From JBEEFP01 sp041166085 (GTDB taxonomy: Bacteria; Actinomycetota; Acidimicrobiia; Acidimicrobiales; JAFATL01), in assembly GCA_041166085.1 (NCBI GenBank), contig JBEEFP010000067.1, positions 124,001-188,000 of the forward strand: a stretch of DNA of 64,000 nt, in the 5' to 3' direction. The stretch's first letter is position 1. The number at the start of each line of letters is the position of its first letter. Positions 8,096 through 16,611 of the stretch are shown here, piece after piece. Under the pieces are notes generated by a model. That model was not told the DNA's origin. It saw nothing but the letters and a program-made list of their open reading frames with translations, and did no database searches. A program made the translations under genes and the position numbers.

Positions 8096-8889
8096 AGCCG
8101 TCGCGCGACGAGCTCCGCGCCAGGCTCGAGGGGCAGGCCGCGCCCGAGCCCCGAACCGAGTTCGTCGACCGCCTCGGCCATCGTCTGCGCGCCATCGACC
8201 CGTCGACGGCTGACACCCACGTGCCGGTGTTCCGGCGCCCGCCCTGGCGCGGCTACGTCGCGCTGGCCGCGACGGCGGCCGTGGTCGCGCTGCTGTTCGG
8301 CGTGCTCCCCCGCGGCGCTCACGACGGACGGGTGGACGTCACGGGCCAACCGCCGGCCGGCCAGCCCGAGCAGGGCGAGCCTGGGCCAACCGCGCCTCCC
8401 GAGGTGTCCACCACCACCGTGCCCGCGGCCGGCACGGGAACGACCATCGCTCACGGCCCCAATAGCCCGACCACGACTGTCCCCAGCCCGGCCACCAACG
8501 CGGTTCCCGTGCTGCCGTCGGGGCCAGTGACGACGGCGCGGCCGATCGCCACGACCCGGCCGCCCCGCCCGGCGACGACCACCACGACGACCGCCCCGCC
8601 CGCCGAACCCGAGGCGCTCACGCTCGACTGTGTGGCAGGGCAGCCCGAGGGCAGTCCGGGCGTGCAGTGCCAATGGAGCGGGAGCACGTCGCCGACCTTC
8701 TACGCGTACCGCCTCTGGCGGGCGACGGGGACCGAGGCCAAGCAGGCCATCTACTCCGTGCCGAACCGCACGACGACGACCTACATCGACCGGCCGACCA
8801 CCGGGCTGCAGCACTACATGGTCGAGGCCTACGACAGCAACGGGCAGGTGTCGGGCCGCAGCCCCGTCGTCGAGGTGACCTGCTGCTGA
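8092..8889 (+). CDS. Putative membrane-anchored anti-sigma factor with extracellular fibronectin-like domain
   Basis: A 265-residue single-pass protein. Residues 1-52 are cytoplasmic and charged (DELRARLEG, EFVDRLGHRLRAI) and lack the HxxxCxxC zinc motif of ZAS anti-sigma factors. A transmembrane helix follows at about 53-72, then a Thr/Pro linker to about 173, then one beta domain at 175-263 (CQWSGSTSPTFYAYRLWRAT). That domain resembles domain 1 of the protein encoded before the sigma factor. The GTG start at 8092 overlaps the sigma stop. The anti-sigma role is inferred from position and topology. Confidence 0.75.
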   Translation: MKPSRDELRARLEGQAAPEPRTEFVDRLGHRLRAIDPSTADTHVPVFRRPPWRGYVALAATAAVVALLFGVLPRGAHDGRVDVTGQPPAGQPEQGEPGPTAPPEVSTTTVPAAGTGTTIAHGPNSPTTTVPSPATNAVPVLPSGPVTTARPIATTRPPRPATTTTTTAPPAEPEALTLDCVAGQPEGSPGVQCQWSGSTSPTFYAYRLWRATGTEAKQAIYSVPNRTTTTYIDRPTTGLQHYMVEAYDSNGQVSGRSPVVEVTCC

Positions 8890-8934
8890 TCTCGGTTCGT
8901 CCCGTCAGGGGACCCAGCGGTATCGTCCCCCGCC

Positions 8935-9828
8935 ATGGCTGATCTCGGATACGAAGGAAGAGTTGCGATCATCACCGGCGCGGGCGGGGGCCTGGGCCGC
9001 GAGCACGCGCTGCTGCTCGCCTCGCGCGGTGCACAGATCGTCATCAACGACCTCGGCGGCTCGGTGAGCGGCGAGGGCGGCGACGAAGGTCCGGCCCACA
9101 CCACCGCCAAGGAGATCGAGGATCTCGGTGGCGTCGCGGTGGCCGACACAAGCAGCGTCGCCACCCCGGAGGGCGGTGAAGCCATCGTGAAGACGGCCAT
9201 CGACAACTTCGGGAAGGTCGACATCGTCATCAACAACGCCGGCATCCTGCGGGACAAGACGTTCCACAACATGACGCCGGAGTTCCTCGACCCGGTCATC
9301 GACGTCCACCTCAAGGGCGCGTTCAACGTCACCCGGCCGGCGTGGATCAACATGCGCGAGAACGGCTACGGCCGCATCGTGAACACCGCGTCGAGCGCGG
9401 GCATCCTCGGGAACTTCGGCCAGACGAACTACGGCGCAGCCAAGATGGGCCTGGTCGGCCTGGCACGCGTGTGGGCGGCCGAGGGCGCCAAGTACAACAT
9501 CAAGGCCAACGTCATCGCCCCGATCGCCCGGACCCGGATGACCGAGGAGCTGCTCGGACCGATGGCCGAGAAGCTCGACCCCAAGCTCGTCTCCCCCATC
9601 GTTGCGTGGCTCGTGCACGAGGATTGCCCCGTCACTGGCGAGATCTACAGCGCGGCCGGCGGTCGCATCGCCCGCTTCTTCATCGGACTGACCGAGGGGT
9701 ACTACGACCCGGAGCTCACCCTCGAGGGCGTGCGCGACCACTTCGACCAGATCCGCAATGAGGACGGCTACATCGTCCCGGCCGGCACCAACGACGAGCT
9801 GAGCCAGCTGCTCAAGGTCTTCAAGTAG
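8935..9828 (+). CDS. Short-chain dehydrogenase, multifunctional-enzyme type 2 (17beta-HSD4)-like
   Basis: A 297-residue NAD(P)-dependent oxidoreductase. TGAGGGLG at 14-21 is the coenzyme motif, NNAG at 100-103, Ser153/154 and Tyr166-x3-Lys170 complete the catalytic set. The extended INDLGGSVSGEGGDEGPA loop after beta-2 is the signature of the (3R)-hydroxyacyl-CoA dehydrogenase unit of peroxisomal MFE-2, so the likely reaction is 3-hydroxyacyl-CoA oxidation. TATCGT at 8921-8926 precedes the ATG by eight bases. An SRPBCC gene follows after five bases. Confidence 0.9.
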   Translation: MADLGYEGRVAIITGAGGGLGREHALLLASRGAQIVINDLGGSVSGEGGDEGPAHTTAKEIEDLGGVAVADTSSVATPEGGEAIVKTAIDNFGKVDIVINNAGILRDKTFHNMTPEFLDPVIDVHLKGAFNVTRPAWINMRENGYGRIVNTASSAGILGNFGQTNYGAAKMGLVGLARVWAAEGAKYNIKANVIAPIARTRMTEELLGPMAEKLDPKLVSPIVAWLVHEDCPVTGEIYSAAGGRIARFFIGLTEGYYDPELTLEGVRDHFDQIRNEDGYIVPAGTNDELSQLLKVFK

Positions 9829-9833
9829 CCACG

Positions 9834-10310
9834 ATGCCCTCCGTCGACTTCGGCGACGAGTCGCGCGTGGAGATCGCCGCTCCGCCCGAGCAGGTGTGGG
9901 CGGTGATCTCCGACGTCACCCGCACGCCGGAGTGGAGCCCGGTGTGCCACCGCGTCGAGTGGATCCCGCCGTCGAAGAGCGTCGAGGTCGGCGCCCGCTT
10001 CCAGGGCCACAACAAGCTGCGCATGTTCCGCTGGACCCGCGAGTGCGTCGTCGACGAGGTGGAGCCGCCCCGTGCCCTCGCGTTCCACACCCAGGTCGGA
10101 GGTGCCGAGGCGACGAAGTGGCGCTACACCCTCGCCCCCGCGGGTGAGGGTCACACGCTGTTGACCGAGACCTACCGCGCCGTCGCCGCGCCTCGATGGG
10201 TGTGGCTGCTGCGGAAGCTGGGCGGGACCAAGCAGTCCGACAAGGACACCCGCTGGAACATCTCGACGAGCTTGGAACGGATCAAGCAGCTCGCCGAGCG
10301 CGACGGCTGA
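9834..10310 (+). CDS. SRPBCC (START-like) family protein
   Basis: A 158-residue helix-grip protein. SRVEIAAPPEQVWAVISDV and TPEWSPVCHRVEW are the usual first strand and helix of polyketide-cyclase/dehydrase-like SRPBCC proteins that enclose a hydrophobic ligand. No catalytic residues are evident. It directly follows the SDR, and its 3' end overlaps the converging esterase gene by 29 bases. Confidence 0.85.
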   Translation: MPSVDFGDESRVEIAAPPEQVWAVISDVTRTPEWSPVCHRVEWIPPSKSVEVGARFQGHNKLRMFRWTRECVVDEVEPPRALAFHTQVGGAEATKWRYTLAPAGEGHTLLTETYRAVAAPRWVWLLRKLGGTKQSDKDTRWNISTSLERIKQLAERDG

Positions 10311-11415
10311 GCACCGCCGCCGCCAGGAGGGCGAGGCCGGGCACGAGCACCGCGCTTGCGCCACCGGTGGTCGGCAGGGTTCCGCCCCGGGACCGCTCGA
10401 GCGCGAGGACACTGACGTTGTTCGGCCCGCCGGACGCGGTTGTGCAGGTCGCGGTCTCCTGGCCCGTCGTCACCATGGGCACCATCTGGGGCAGGGCCCA
10501 GTGCAGCTCGCGTTGCCAGTAGGGCCAGCCGTGGTAGCCGCCGGGATAGAAGTCGGAGTGGAAGGGCACGCCGGCGAGTGTCAGGGCACGGGTGAAGGAG
10601 AGGTTGAGCTGGAAGATGAAGGCCTCGACCGCGTACCCGCCCGGGTTGTCGGGCGCGTCGCCTTCGGGCCCGGCGGGCGTCCCGGTGCCCGATGCCACGA
10701 ACAGCTCGGTGCCGGCCAGCTCGGCCGCGAGGTCGGTGGGGTTGTGCTCCCGCCACGCAGCCTCGTCCGTCAGCTGGTTGCCCCAGATGCGGTCGTCGGG
10801 GGTGCCGAAGTACGGATGGGCCGCCGCGAACCCGGGCCCTGAGAGCGGGAAGCCGAACATGGTGTCCACCGCCCCGGAGAAGCTGGCGGCCGCTTTGAAC
10901 ATGCCGGGGTGACGGGCCGCGTAGGACATGGTGCCGAAGCCGCCCATCGACAGGCCGGCGATGAGCCGGTGGCCCGCTCCCTCGGTGCGGAACGTGCTGT
11001 CCACGAACTCCGGCAGGACGTCCATGTGGAACTGCTCCCACTGCCGCGAGCCGTCCTTCCAGTCGCTGTACCAGCCCGCCTCGTCGTTCTTGCCGCTGTC
11101 GACCATCACGACGATGAGGGGAAACTGCTTGGTGAAGGCGACGACGTCGGTGTTCTCGACCCACGTCCGGTAGGTGTCGCCCGCGCCGTGCAGCAGGTAA
11201 AGCACCGGGTAGCTCCGGCACGGGTTGTCGGCGTACCCGTCGGGCAGGATCACCCGGACGCGGTTCTCGGGCACCTTCATGCCGGCGGGCACGGGTACCG
11301 GCACGTCGATGCACCGGGGCGCCTCGCACGGGTTGGCCGCGGCGGCGGCCGGCCTGGCCGGCGCGGCCGTCACCGTCGCCACCGCGAGCAGCACGAAGAG
11401 AGCGATCCGACGCAT
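10282..11415 (-). CDS. Secreted alpha/beta-hydrolase esterase with LPTTG cell-wall anchor
   Basis: A 377-residue protein with a signal peptide (about 1-26). The esterase-D/antigen-85-like domain has the nucleophile elbow GLSMGG at 154-159 (Ser156), an oxyanion-side VLYLLHGAGD segment (71-80) and a probable catalytic His in PGGYHGWPYW. The C-terminus has LPTTG at 347-351, a hydrophobic stretch and a basic tail (SRRARRAA), a classic sortase signal. It is therefore likely displayed on the cell wall. The substrate could be a lipid ester or glycan ester. Two early Cys (30, 35) could form a disulphide. Confidence 0.88.
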   Translation of the reverse strand: MRRIALFVLLAVATVTAAPARPAAAAANPCEAPRCIDVPVPVPAGMKVPENRVRVILPDGYADNPCRSYPVLYLLHGAGDTYRTWVENTDVVAFTKQFPLIVVMVDSGKNDEAGWYSDWKDGSRQWEQFHMDVLPEFVDSTFRTEGAGHRLIAGLSMGGFGTMSYAARHPGMFKAAASFSGAVDTMFGFPLSGPGFAAAHPYFGTPDDRIWGNQLTDEAAWREHNPTDLAAELAGTELFVASGTGTPAGPEGDAPDNPGGYAVEAFIFQLNLSFTRALTLAGVPFHSDFYPGGYHGWPYWQRELHWALPQMVPMVTTGQETATCTTASGGPNNVSVLALERSRGGTLPTTGGASAVLVPGLALLAAAVLSRRARRAA

Positions 11416-11459
11416 CCATCACAGGTTCGACAGCCGCGAGGGTGTCGCCTGCTGACCGC

Positions 11460-12743
11460 CTACCGGATGAAGGCGCGACGCGTGAGCGGCATGCCGCTGT
11501 GGCCGTCCTCGGTCGACTTCACCCCGAGCACCTGGTGGATGTTCGTGCGGTTGGCTTCGAAGTTGATGGCCGACGCCGCCATGTAGAGCTTCCAGATGCG
11601 GGCGCGGGCCTGACCGGCAAAAACGACGGCCTCGTCCCAGTTGGCCTCGAGCCCCGCGACCCAGAGGCGCAGGGTCTTGGCATAGTGCTCGCGCAGCGAC
11701 TCCACGTCGCGCACCTCGAAGCCGTGCTCCTGCATGGTGGTCACCACGGTGCCGACCTCGTGCAACTCTCCGTCGGGGAACACGTAGTGGTCGATGAAGG
11801 AGTGCTTGTCGAAGCGGGGCTGGCCGCCGGCACCGACGGGCCGGGAGATGGCGTGGTTGAGCAGGCGCCCACCCGGCCGCAGCTGGCCCGAGAGCTGCTC
11901 GAAGTACTCGTGCAGCATCTCCAGGCCGACGTGCTCGAACATGCCGATCGACGAGATGGCGTCGTACGGTCCGTCGGTGATGTCGCGGTAGTCCTGGTAG
12001 CGGATCTCGACGCGGTCCTCGAGTCCAGCCTCCGCGACGCGCTTGGACGCCAGCTCCTGCTGCGACCGGCTGAGGGTGACACCGACCGCGGTGACGCCGT
12101 GGTGCTCGGCGGCGTGCATGACCATGCCGCCCCAGCCGCATCCGACGTCGAGCACGCGCATGCCAGGGCCGAGCCCGAGCTTCCTGCAGATGAGCTCGTA
12201 CTTGGCGCGCTGCGCGTCGTCCAGGGGCGTGTCGTCCGTCTCGAAGTACGCGCACGAGTACGTCATCGTCGGGCCGAGGAACAGTCGGTAGAAGTCGTTG
12301 CCCGCGTTGTAGTGATGGGCGACCGCGGCCGCGTCCCGCTCCCTCGAATGACGACGGCCGGACAGCCGCGCCTCTTCCGGCGGCACCGGCAACGGCCGCC
12401 CGAGCGCGCCGAGCTTGCGTGCAGCGGCGATGGCGGCCAGCCAGCCGCGACGGCCGAGGCCGACACGCGCAGGCTCGTCTGCCCCCGCCACGCCGTCGCG
12501 GATCCGTAGCGCGGCGAAGACGTCACCCTCGATGTCGAGGTCGCCGGTGACGTAGGCGCGGCCGAGCCCGAGCTCGTTCGGCGCCCAGACGAGTCGCCGA
12601 AGGGCTGCCGGAGACTTGATGACCACGGTCGCCGCAGTCTGCTCTGGTCCGAGGGTGCTGCCGTCCCATGCCTTGATGGTGACGCCCAGCTCGCCCGGGA
12701 CCAGCGCGCGGACCAGCGGCTCCAGCTGGGTTGCGACGCTCAC
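11460..12743 (-). CDS. cfa: Cyclopropane-fatty-acyl-phospholipid synthase family methyltransferase
   Basis: A 427-residue SAM-dependent enzyme that methylates or cyclopropanates unsaturated acyl chains of membrane lipids. The N-terminal lipid-side domain covers about 1-130; HHYNAGNDFYRLFLGPTMTY leads into the catalytic domain with SAM motif VLDVGCGWGG at 197-206. SSIGMFEHVG and the later FDKHSFIDHYVFPDGEL segment are typical of CFA/CmaA enzymes. TAGGTT on the minus strand (12750-12755) lies six bases before the GTG start, suggesting a leaderless mRNA. Whether the product is cyclopropyl or methyl-branched cannot be read from sequence. Confidence 0.92.
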   Translation of the reverse strand: MSVATQLEPLVRALVPGELGVTIKAWDGSTLGPEQTAATVVIKSPAALRRLVWAPNELGLGRAYVTGDLDIEGDVFAALRIRDGVAGADEPARVGLGRRGWLAAIAAARKLGALGRPLPVPPEEARLSGRRHSRERDAAAVAHHYNAGNDFYRLFLGPTMTYSCAYFETDDTPLDDAQRAKYELICRKLGLGPGMRVLDVGCGWGGMVMHAAEHHGVTAVGVTLSRSQQELASKRVAEAGLEDRVEIRYQDYRDITDGPYDAISSIGMFEHVGLEMLHEYFEQLSGQLRPGGRLLNHAISRPVGAGGQPRFDKHSFIDHYVFPDGELHEVGTVVTTMQEHGFEVRDVESLREHYAKTLRLWVAGLEANWDEAVVFAGQARARIWKLYMAASAINFEANRTNIHQVLGVKSTEDGHSGMPLTRRAFIR

Positions 12744-12775
12744 CGCTTCAACCTACGTCCGCCTGGGGGCAATTG

Positions 12776-13570
12776 TCACCGGTTGCGTACGGCTTGCACC
12801 TCTCTCACGGCGAAGGCGTCCAGGCGTCCGTCGGTGCTCAGGGCGGTGAGGCTGCCCGTCTGGCCTGCCAGCTGCCAGGTGGCCTTCCATCGTTCGGTCA
12901 CCACGACGTTCACGGTGGCCGTGCGCGTGTACCCGTGCGTAATGCGGCCGTCCGGCCAGGGCGCGCCCGCCGAGGTGTGCGGGCCGGTCTGCGTGCCGTC
13001 GCCCCAGTCGACGACGAACTCGCCCGCCGCCGTGATGGTGAGGGGCCCGAGCGGCGTCTCCCGAGTGAAGGACTGCGTCATCGGTGCGCGGGTCTCGAGG
13101 TAGGCGAGCTTGCCGGTGAGGGCCCAGCCGGGATCGATCTTGGGTGCGGGGTGGGGCAGGAGCACCTCGCCCCAGAAGACCTCGGCGAGCACCGCCGGGC
13201 TCTGCTGCGGCACCGTGACGTTCGGGCAGAGGGGGTACTGGGCGACGAGGGTCCGCCACCGCTGCTCCTGGGCCAGCTCGAACGACGTCGCCTCGGCCTG
13301 GCTCGGGAAGGTGCGGGTCGCGGTGTCGATGCACGAGCTGCCGTCGGGCGCCGCGCTCAGGACGGGATACCGCCCGCGGAAGACGGGCTGGCTCGCTTCC
13401 CCGCCGCCGCTGGTGTTGCCGGGTGCTTGCCCGCCAACGCCCCCCTGCCCCGGCACCGACCCGCCGTACTCAATGCCGTCACCGCGATGGTTGCGTTGCG
13501 AGTCAAACTCCGCCCGAGCCGGCGTCGCAAGCAGGAGGAGAGCCGTCGCTAGGACGATTGCTCGGCGCAC
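12776..13570 (-). CDS. Exported protein with PKD-like beta domain
   Basis: A 264-residue protein of unknown function. The GTG at 13570 gives a signal peptide (VRRAIVLATALLLLATPARA); the frame is open further upstream but that part overlaps the preceding gene out of frame. A Gly/Gln-rich spacer (about 30-60) follows. Near the C-terminus EFVVDWGDGTQTGP with a later HGYTRTATVNVVV strand is the core of a PKD-type domain, common in extracellular proteins. It overlaps the upstream lipoprotein gene by 22 bases, so the two are probably co-expressed. Confidence 0.75.
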   Translation of the reverse strand: MRRAIVLATALLLLATPARAEFDSQRNHRGDGIEYGGSVPGQGGVGGQAPGNTSGGGEASQPVFRGRYPVLSAAPDGSSCIDTATRTFPSQAEATSFELAQEQRWRTLVAQYPLCPNVTVPQQSPAVLAEVFWGEVLLPHPAPKIDPGWALTGKLAYLETRAPMTQSFTRETPLGPLTITAAGEFVVDWGDGTQTGPHTSAGAPWPDGRITHGYTRTATVNVVVTERWKATWQLAGQTGSLTALSTDGRLDAFAVREVQAVRNR

Positions 13571-14166
13571 GGGTCGCTCGGCTGGGAGCCATCGCGGTTG
13601 TAACCCTCGGCCGCAATTTGCCACGGCGTCGGGTTCAACGAGAAGGGATCCGAATTTGGCGCCGCGGGGCGCAACTCGATGTACTCGGTCGCGGGCGCGG
13701 CGGCGGTCGTCGACAGCTGTGAGTAGTCGCGAATGACGGCTGCGTAGATGCAATCAGCCTTGAGCGAGATGATGTTGTGGACACTGGTCAACCGTTCGCC
13801 GGCTGGCTGCCGAAACCCCGTAAGGCCGCCCGAAATGAGATCCAGCCAGAGGTTCGTTTGGTTGTGAAACTCATCCACCGCATAGATCGCCTGAAGTCGC
13901 TTTGCCGCGTCCGGAGGGAAGGTCCTCGACTCAAGAATGAGCCGGGTGGCGTCGCCGTCGACGTGCTCGAGGGCGGCGAAGACGCGGTTGAGGTAGGCCG
14001 CGTCGATGGTGGCGGGTACCGCGTAGGGGTCGGCGGCGGTCGTGGACGGCGCCGACTGTGGGACCGTCGCCTGGGTCGCCGCCGGCGGACCTTTCCCACC
14101 ACAGGCACCGGCAACGACCGAGGCGATCAGCCCCAGCAGGATGATCCTTCGAACCTGCTTCCCCAC
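13549..14166 (-). CDS. Putative lipoprotein of unknown function
   Basis: A 205-residue exported protein. The signal sequence ends VVAGAC, a plausible lipobox with Cys22, followed by a Thr/Ala/Pro linker. The mature part (about 48-205) has no family I recognise; it contains RLILESRTFPPDAAKRL and LNPTPWQIAAEGYN. Its stop overlaps the PKD-domain gene. It is not obviously related to the Thr-rich fibronectin proteins earlier. Confidence 0.7.
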   Translation of the reverse strand: MGKQVRRIILLGLIASVVAGACGGKGPPAATQATVPQSAPSTTAADPYAVPATIDAAYLNRVFAALEHVDGDATRLILESRTFPPDAAKRLQAIYAVDEFHNQTNLWLDLISGGLTGFRQPAGERLTSVHNIISLKADCIYAAVIRDYSQLSTTAAAPATEYIELRPAAPNSDPFSLNPTPWQIAAEGYNRDGSQPSDPCAEQSS

Positions 14167-14224
14167 CGATGCCTACAACGGCCAGACCCGCCGTCCGTTA
14201 CGCGATTCGGACACGTCCAGCAGC

Positions 14225-14268
14225 TTCTGGTGCACTACGGCCGTCTATTGGCCAGAAGTGCACCAGAA
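14225..14268. terminator. Two-part intergenic hairpin (12-bp perfect outer arms)
   Basis: TTCTGGTGCACT (14225-14236) pairs exactly with AGTGCACCAGAA (14257-14268); within it GGCC pairs with GGCC across GTCTATT. There is no T-tract. It lies just after the 14288-17486 operon and before the lipoprotein start, so it can terminate the operon. Confidence 0.6.
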
Positions 14269-14287
14269 CCCAGTTGTCGAGGGAGGG

Positions 14288-15226
14288 TCAGGCGGCGCCG
14301 GCGAAGGTCTGGACGAACACCACGCGCTGGCCGTCGTTGTGGCGGTCGAGGGCGCAGGCGAAGGCCTTGGCCGTGTAGGTCGGTTCCACCGCCAACCCGT
14401 ACGCGGCGGCGGCACGGGTGGCGGCATCGCCCGCTTCGGTCGGGTGGCCGTAGCCGGGGCCGAGCCAGCCCGTGTCGATCTTGAGCCGGGCGGGACGGGG
14501 CCGCCACCCGCCCAACGCGAGCAGCGACGCGGTCGCCGCCTCCAGCGAACCGAGCACGGCCATGTTGGTGACGGTCACGTCGGCGGCGCGCGCGGCGACG
14601 ACCTTGGCGCGCGTCCACCCGCCCAACGTGAGGCCCAACGCGAGCCCGACACACGTGCCGCCCGACCCCAGCGACACCACCACCGAGTCCGGCTCGGGGA
14701 TGCCCGACGCCACGAGCTCGAGGCCGGCCGACACGTAGCCGAGCGTGCCGAGGGGTGTGGACGCGCCGGGCCACAACAGGTACGGCTTGCGCACCGCCAG
14801 CGCGGCCAGGCGCTGCGCCAGCGTCACGGGCATCAAGTACCGGTGAGGCGTGAGCGTCACTCGAGCGCCGACACGGCGCAACTCAGCTTGGGTGTGGCGG
14901 ACGTCGTCGGTGACGGGCTGCGGGTACAACACCGCTTCCACGTCGAGGCCGAGCTGCCGCGCCCAGATGGCGGCCGCCAGCACGTGGTGCGACCCGATAC
15001 CCCCGGCGGTCAGGATCGGACCGCCCCGCCGCTCGGCCACCGGCATCAGGAACTCGAACTTGCGGACCTTGTTGCCGCCGTAGCGCGACGACGTGAGGTC
15101 GTCACGCTTGACCCACAGCCGATCGTCGATCTGCTCCACGGGTGTCGGCAGGCCGTCGGCCAGCTCCACGAAAGGGACCAGATCTTCCATCCGGGCCAGC
15201 CGGTCGAACAACGCCCTCGATGTCAC
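14288..15226 (-). CDS. PLP-dependent D-cysteine desulfhydrase / ACC deaminase family enzyme
   Basis: A 312-residue fold-type II PLP enzyme. The Schiff-base lysine is in GGNKVRKFEF (Lys53), TAGGIGSHHVLAAA (73-86) is the substrate-carboxylate loop, and SLGSGGTCVGLALG (185-198) is the phosphate-binding loop. Family members deaminate or desulfhydrate small amino acids (D-cysteine, 1-aminocyclopropane-1-carboxylate). The GTG at 15226 overlaps the FAD-oxidase stop by four bases. Open sequence continues upstream in this frame but is the other strand phase of the oxidase. Exact substrate unknown. Confidence 0.85.
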   Translation of the reverse strand: MTSRALFDRLARMEDLVPFVELADGLPTPVEQIDDRLWVKRDDLTSSRYGGNKVRKFEFLMPVAERRGGPILTAGGIGSHHVLAAAIWARQLGLDVEAVLYPQPVTDDVRHTQAELRRVGARVTLTPHRYLMPVTLAQRLAALAVRKPYLLWPGASTPLGTLGYVSAGLELVASGIPEPDSVVVSLGSGGTCVGLALGLTLGGWTRAKVVAARAADVTVTNMAVLGSLEAATASLLALGGWRPRPARLKIDTGWLGPGYGHPTEAGDAATRAAAAYGLAVEPTYTAKAFACALDRHNDGQRVVFVQTFAGAA

Positions 15227-16611
15227 CAGCGGCCCGGGTTCATGCGCCCGTCGGGGTCGAGCAACCCGCGCACTCGGCCCAGCAGGTCGACGAAGCCGGG
15301 ATGGGCGCGCGCCAGGATCCGACGAGCGGCGTCGGCCGACGCCTTGTACGGGACGTAGTCGTGGTCGAGCACGAGGTCGGCCAGCAGGCCCATGACCGTG
15401 CGGACGCGCGCCACCTCGTCCACGTCGCCCTTGTCGAAGCACGCCACGTAACGCAACACGAAGAAGTGGCCGCCCTGCATGGGACGGGCCACGAGGAACG
15501 GCGGGAACCCGTGCTCCTCCAACAACGCCAGGCCCTTCTCGGCGCCCGCCAGCCACTGCGCGCTGGGCCCGTAGGAGCCGATCCACGTGAGCCCGCCGCC
15601 AGGGAAGTCGAGGAGGAAGTCGAGCGTCGTCGGCAGCTCGGCCAACTTGGCGTACTGCGGCACGACCTCGACGAGCGACTCGACGGGGAAGATGCTCTCG
15701 ACACCGGCACCGTGCAGCTGCTCGCGGGCCAGTTCCAGACGGGCATCGAGCTCGGCGGCCGACGCGCCGGTGATGTCGATGAAGAGGAAGGCGAGCGGCT
15801 CGTCGTCGGCACGGACGAGGCCGCGCGTGGCGCCGAACAGCATCTTGGCCGCCGGCCACGTCATGAGGCCCACGTCGTCGAACGAGCCGGTGCGGGCGAG
15901 CGCGTCCATGGCGCGGTACGCCGCGGTCAGCTCGTACGCGAACGCGAACCAGCGGGCCCGGAAGGGCGGACGCGGTTGCAGCTGCAGCGCGACCTTGGTG
16001 ACGACGCCGGTCGTGCCCTGTGTCGACACGAACAGTCCGGTGAGGTCGGGCAGCGGCGCCCGTCCGTACCACGACGCCACGACGGCCCCGCTGCCGGTGC
16101 GGACGACCGTGCCGTCCGGGAGCACGGCCTCGAGCCCGTTGATCCAGTTGCCCATGGCCCCGTGCCGCAGCGACAGGTTGTTGAGGCCGTCGAGCAGCGC
16201 GTTGGCCATGACCGAGGTGAACGGCGGCGCAAACGGATAGGTGTAGACGAGCTCAGGCGCCTCCCGTTCGAGATGCTCCTTGAGCTGACCGAAGGTCACA
16301 CCGGGCTCGACGACGACGTACATGGCGTCGCGGTCCAGGTCGACGATGCGGTTCATGCGCGTGAGGTCGAGCACGATGCCACCGTTGCGCGGGATGGCGA
16401 TGCCGGCGACGTTGTACCCGGCCACGATGGGTGTGACGGCGACGCCGCGCTCGGCCGCGAACAGCATGACGGCCTCGACCTCGTCGGCGGTGCGTGCGCG
16501 CACCACCACGTCGGCCCGCCCCTCGGGCTGCTCGGTCACGTCGGTGAGGTAGTCCTCGACGGCGTCGTCCACACCGTCGGTGCCGACGATCGCCCGCAGC
16601 TCGTCGATCAC
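15223..16611 (-). CDS. FAD-linked oxidase, vanillyl-alcohol-oxidase/p-cresol-methylhydroxylase type
   Basis: A 462-residue flavoprotein. The FAD domain runs from about 30 to 210 (RADVVVRARTADEVEAVM, VVVEPGVTFGQL), followed by a substrate cap and the C-terminal LLDPDGRMNPGRW typical of VAO-type enzymes and D-lactate/glycolate oxidases. Members oxidise 2-hydroxyacids or phenolic alcohols. It is the middle gene of three overlapping minus-strand genes (4-base overlaps at both ends). Confidence 0.85.
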   Translation of the reverse strand: MIDELRAIVGTDGVDDAVEDYLTDVTEQPEGRADVVVRARTADEVEAVMLFAAERGVAVTPIVAGYNVAGIAIPRNGGIVLDLTRMNRIVDLDRDAMYVVVEPGVTFGQLKEHLEREAPELVYTYPFAPPFTSVMANALLDGLNNLSLRHGAMGNWINGLEAVLPDGTVVRTGSGAVVASWYGRAPLPDLTGLFVSTQGTTGVVTKVALQLQPRPPFRARWFAFAYELTAAYRAMDALARTGSFDDVGLMTWPAAKMLFGATRGLVRADDEPLAFLFIDITGASAAELDARLELAREQLHGAGVESIFPVESLVEVVPQYAKLAELPTTLDFLLDFPGGGLTWIGSYGPSAQWLAGAEKGLALLEEHGFPPFLVARPMQGGHFFVLRYVACFDKGDVDEVARVRTVMGLLADLVLDHDYVPYKASADAARRILARAHPGFVDLLGRVRGLLDPDGRMNPGRW

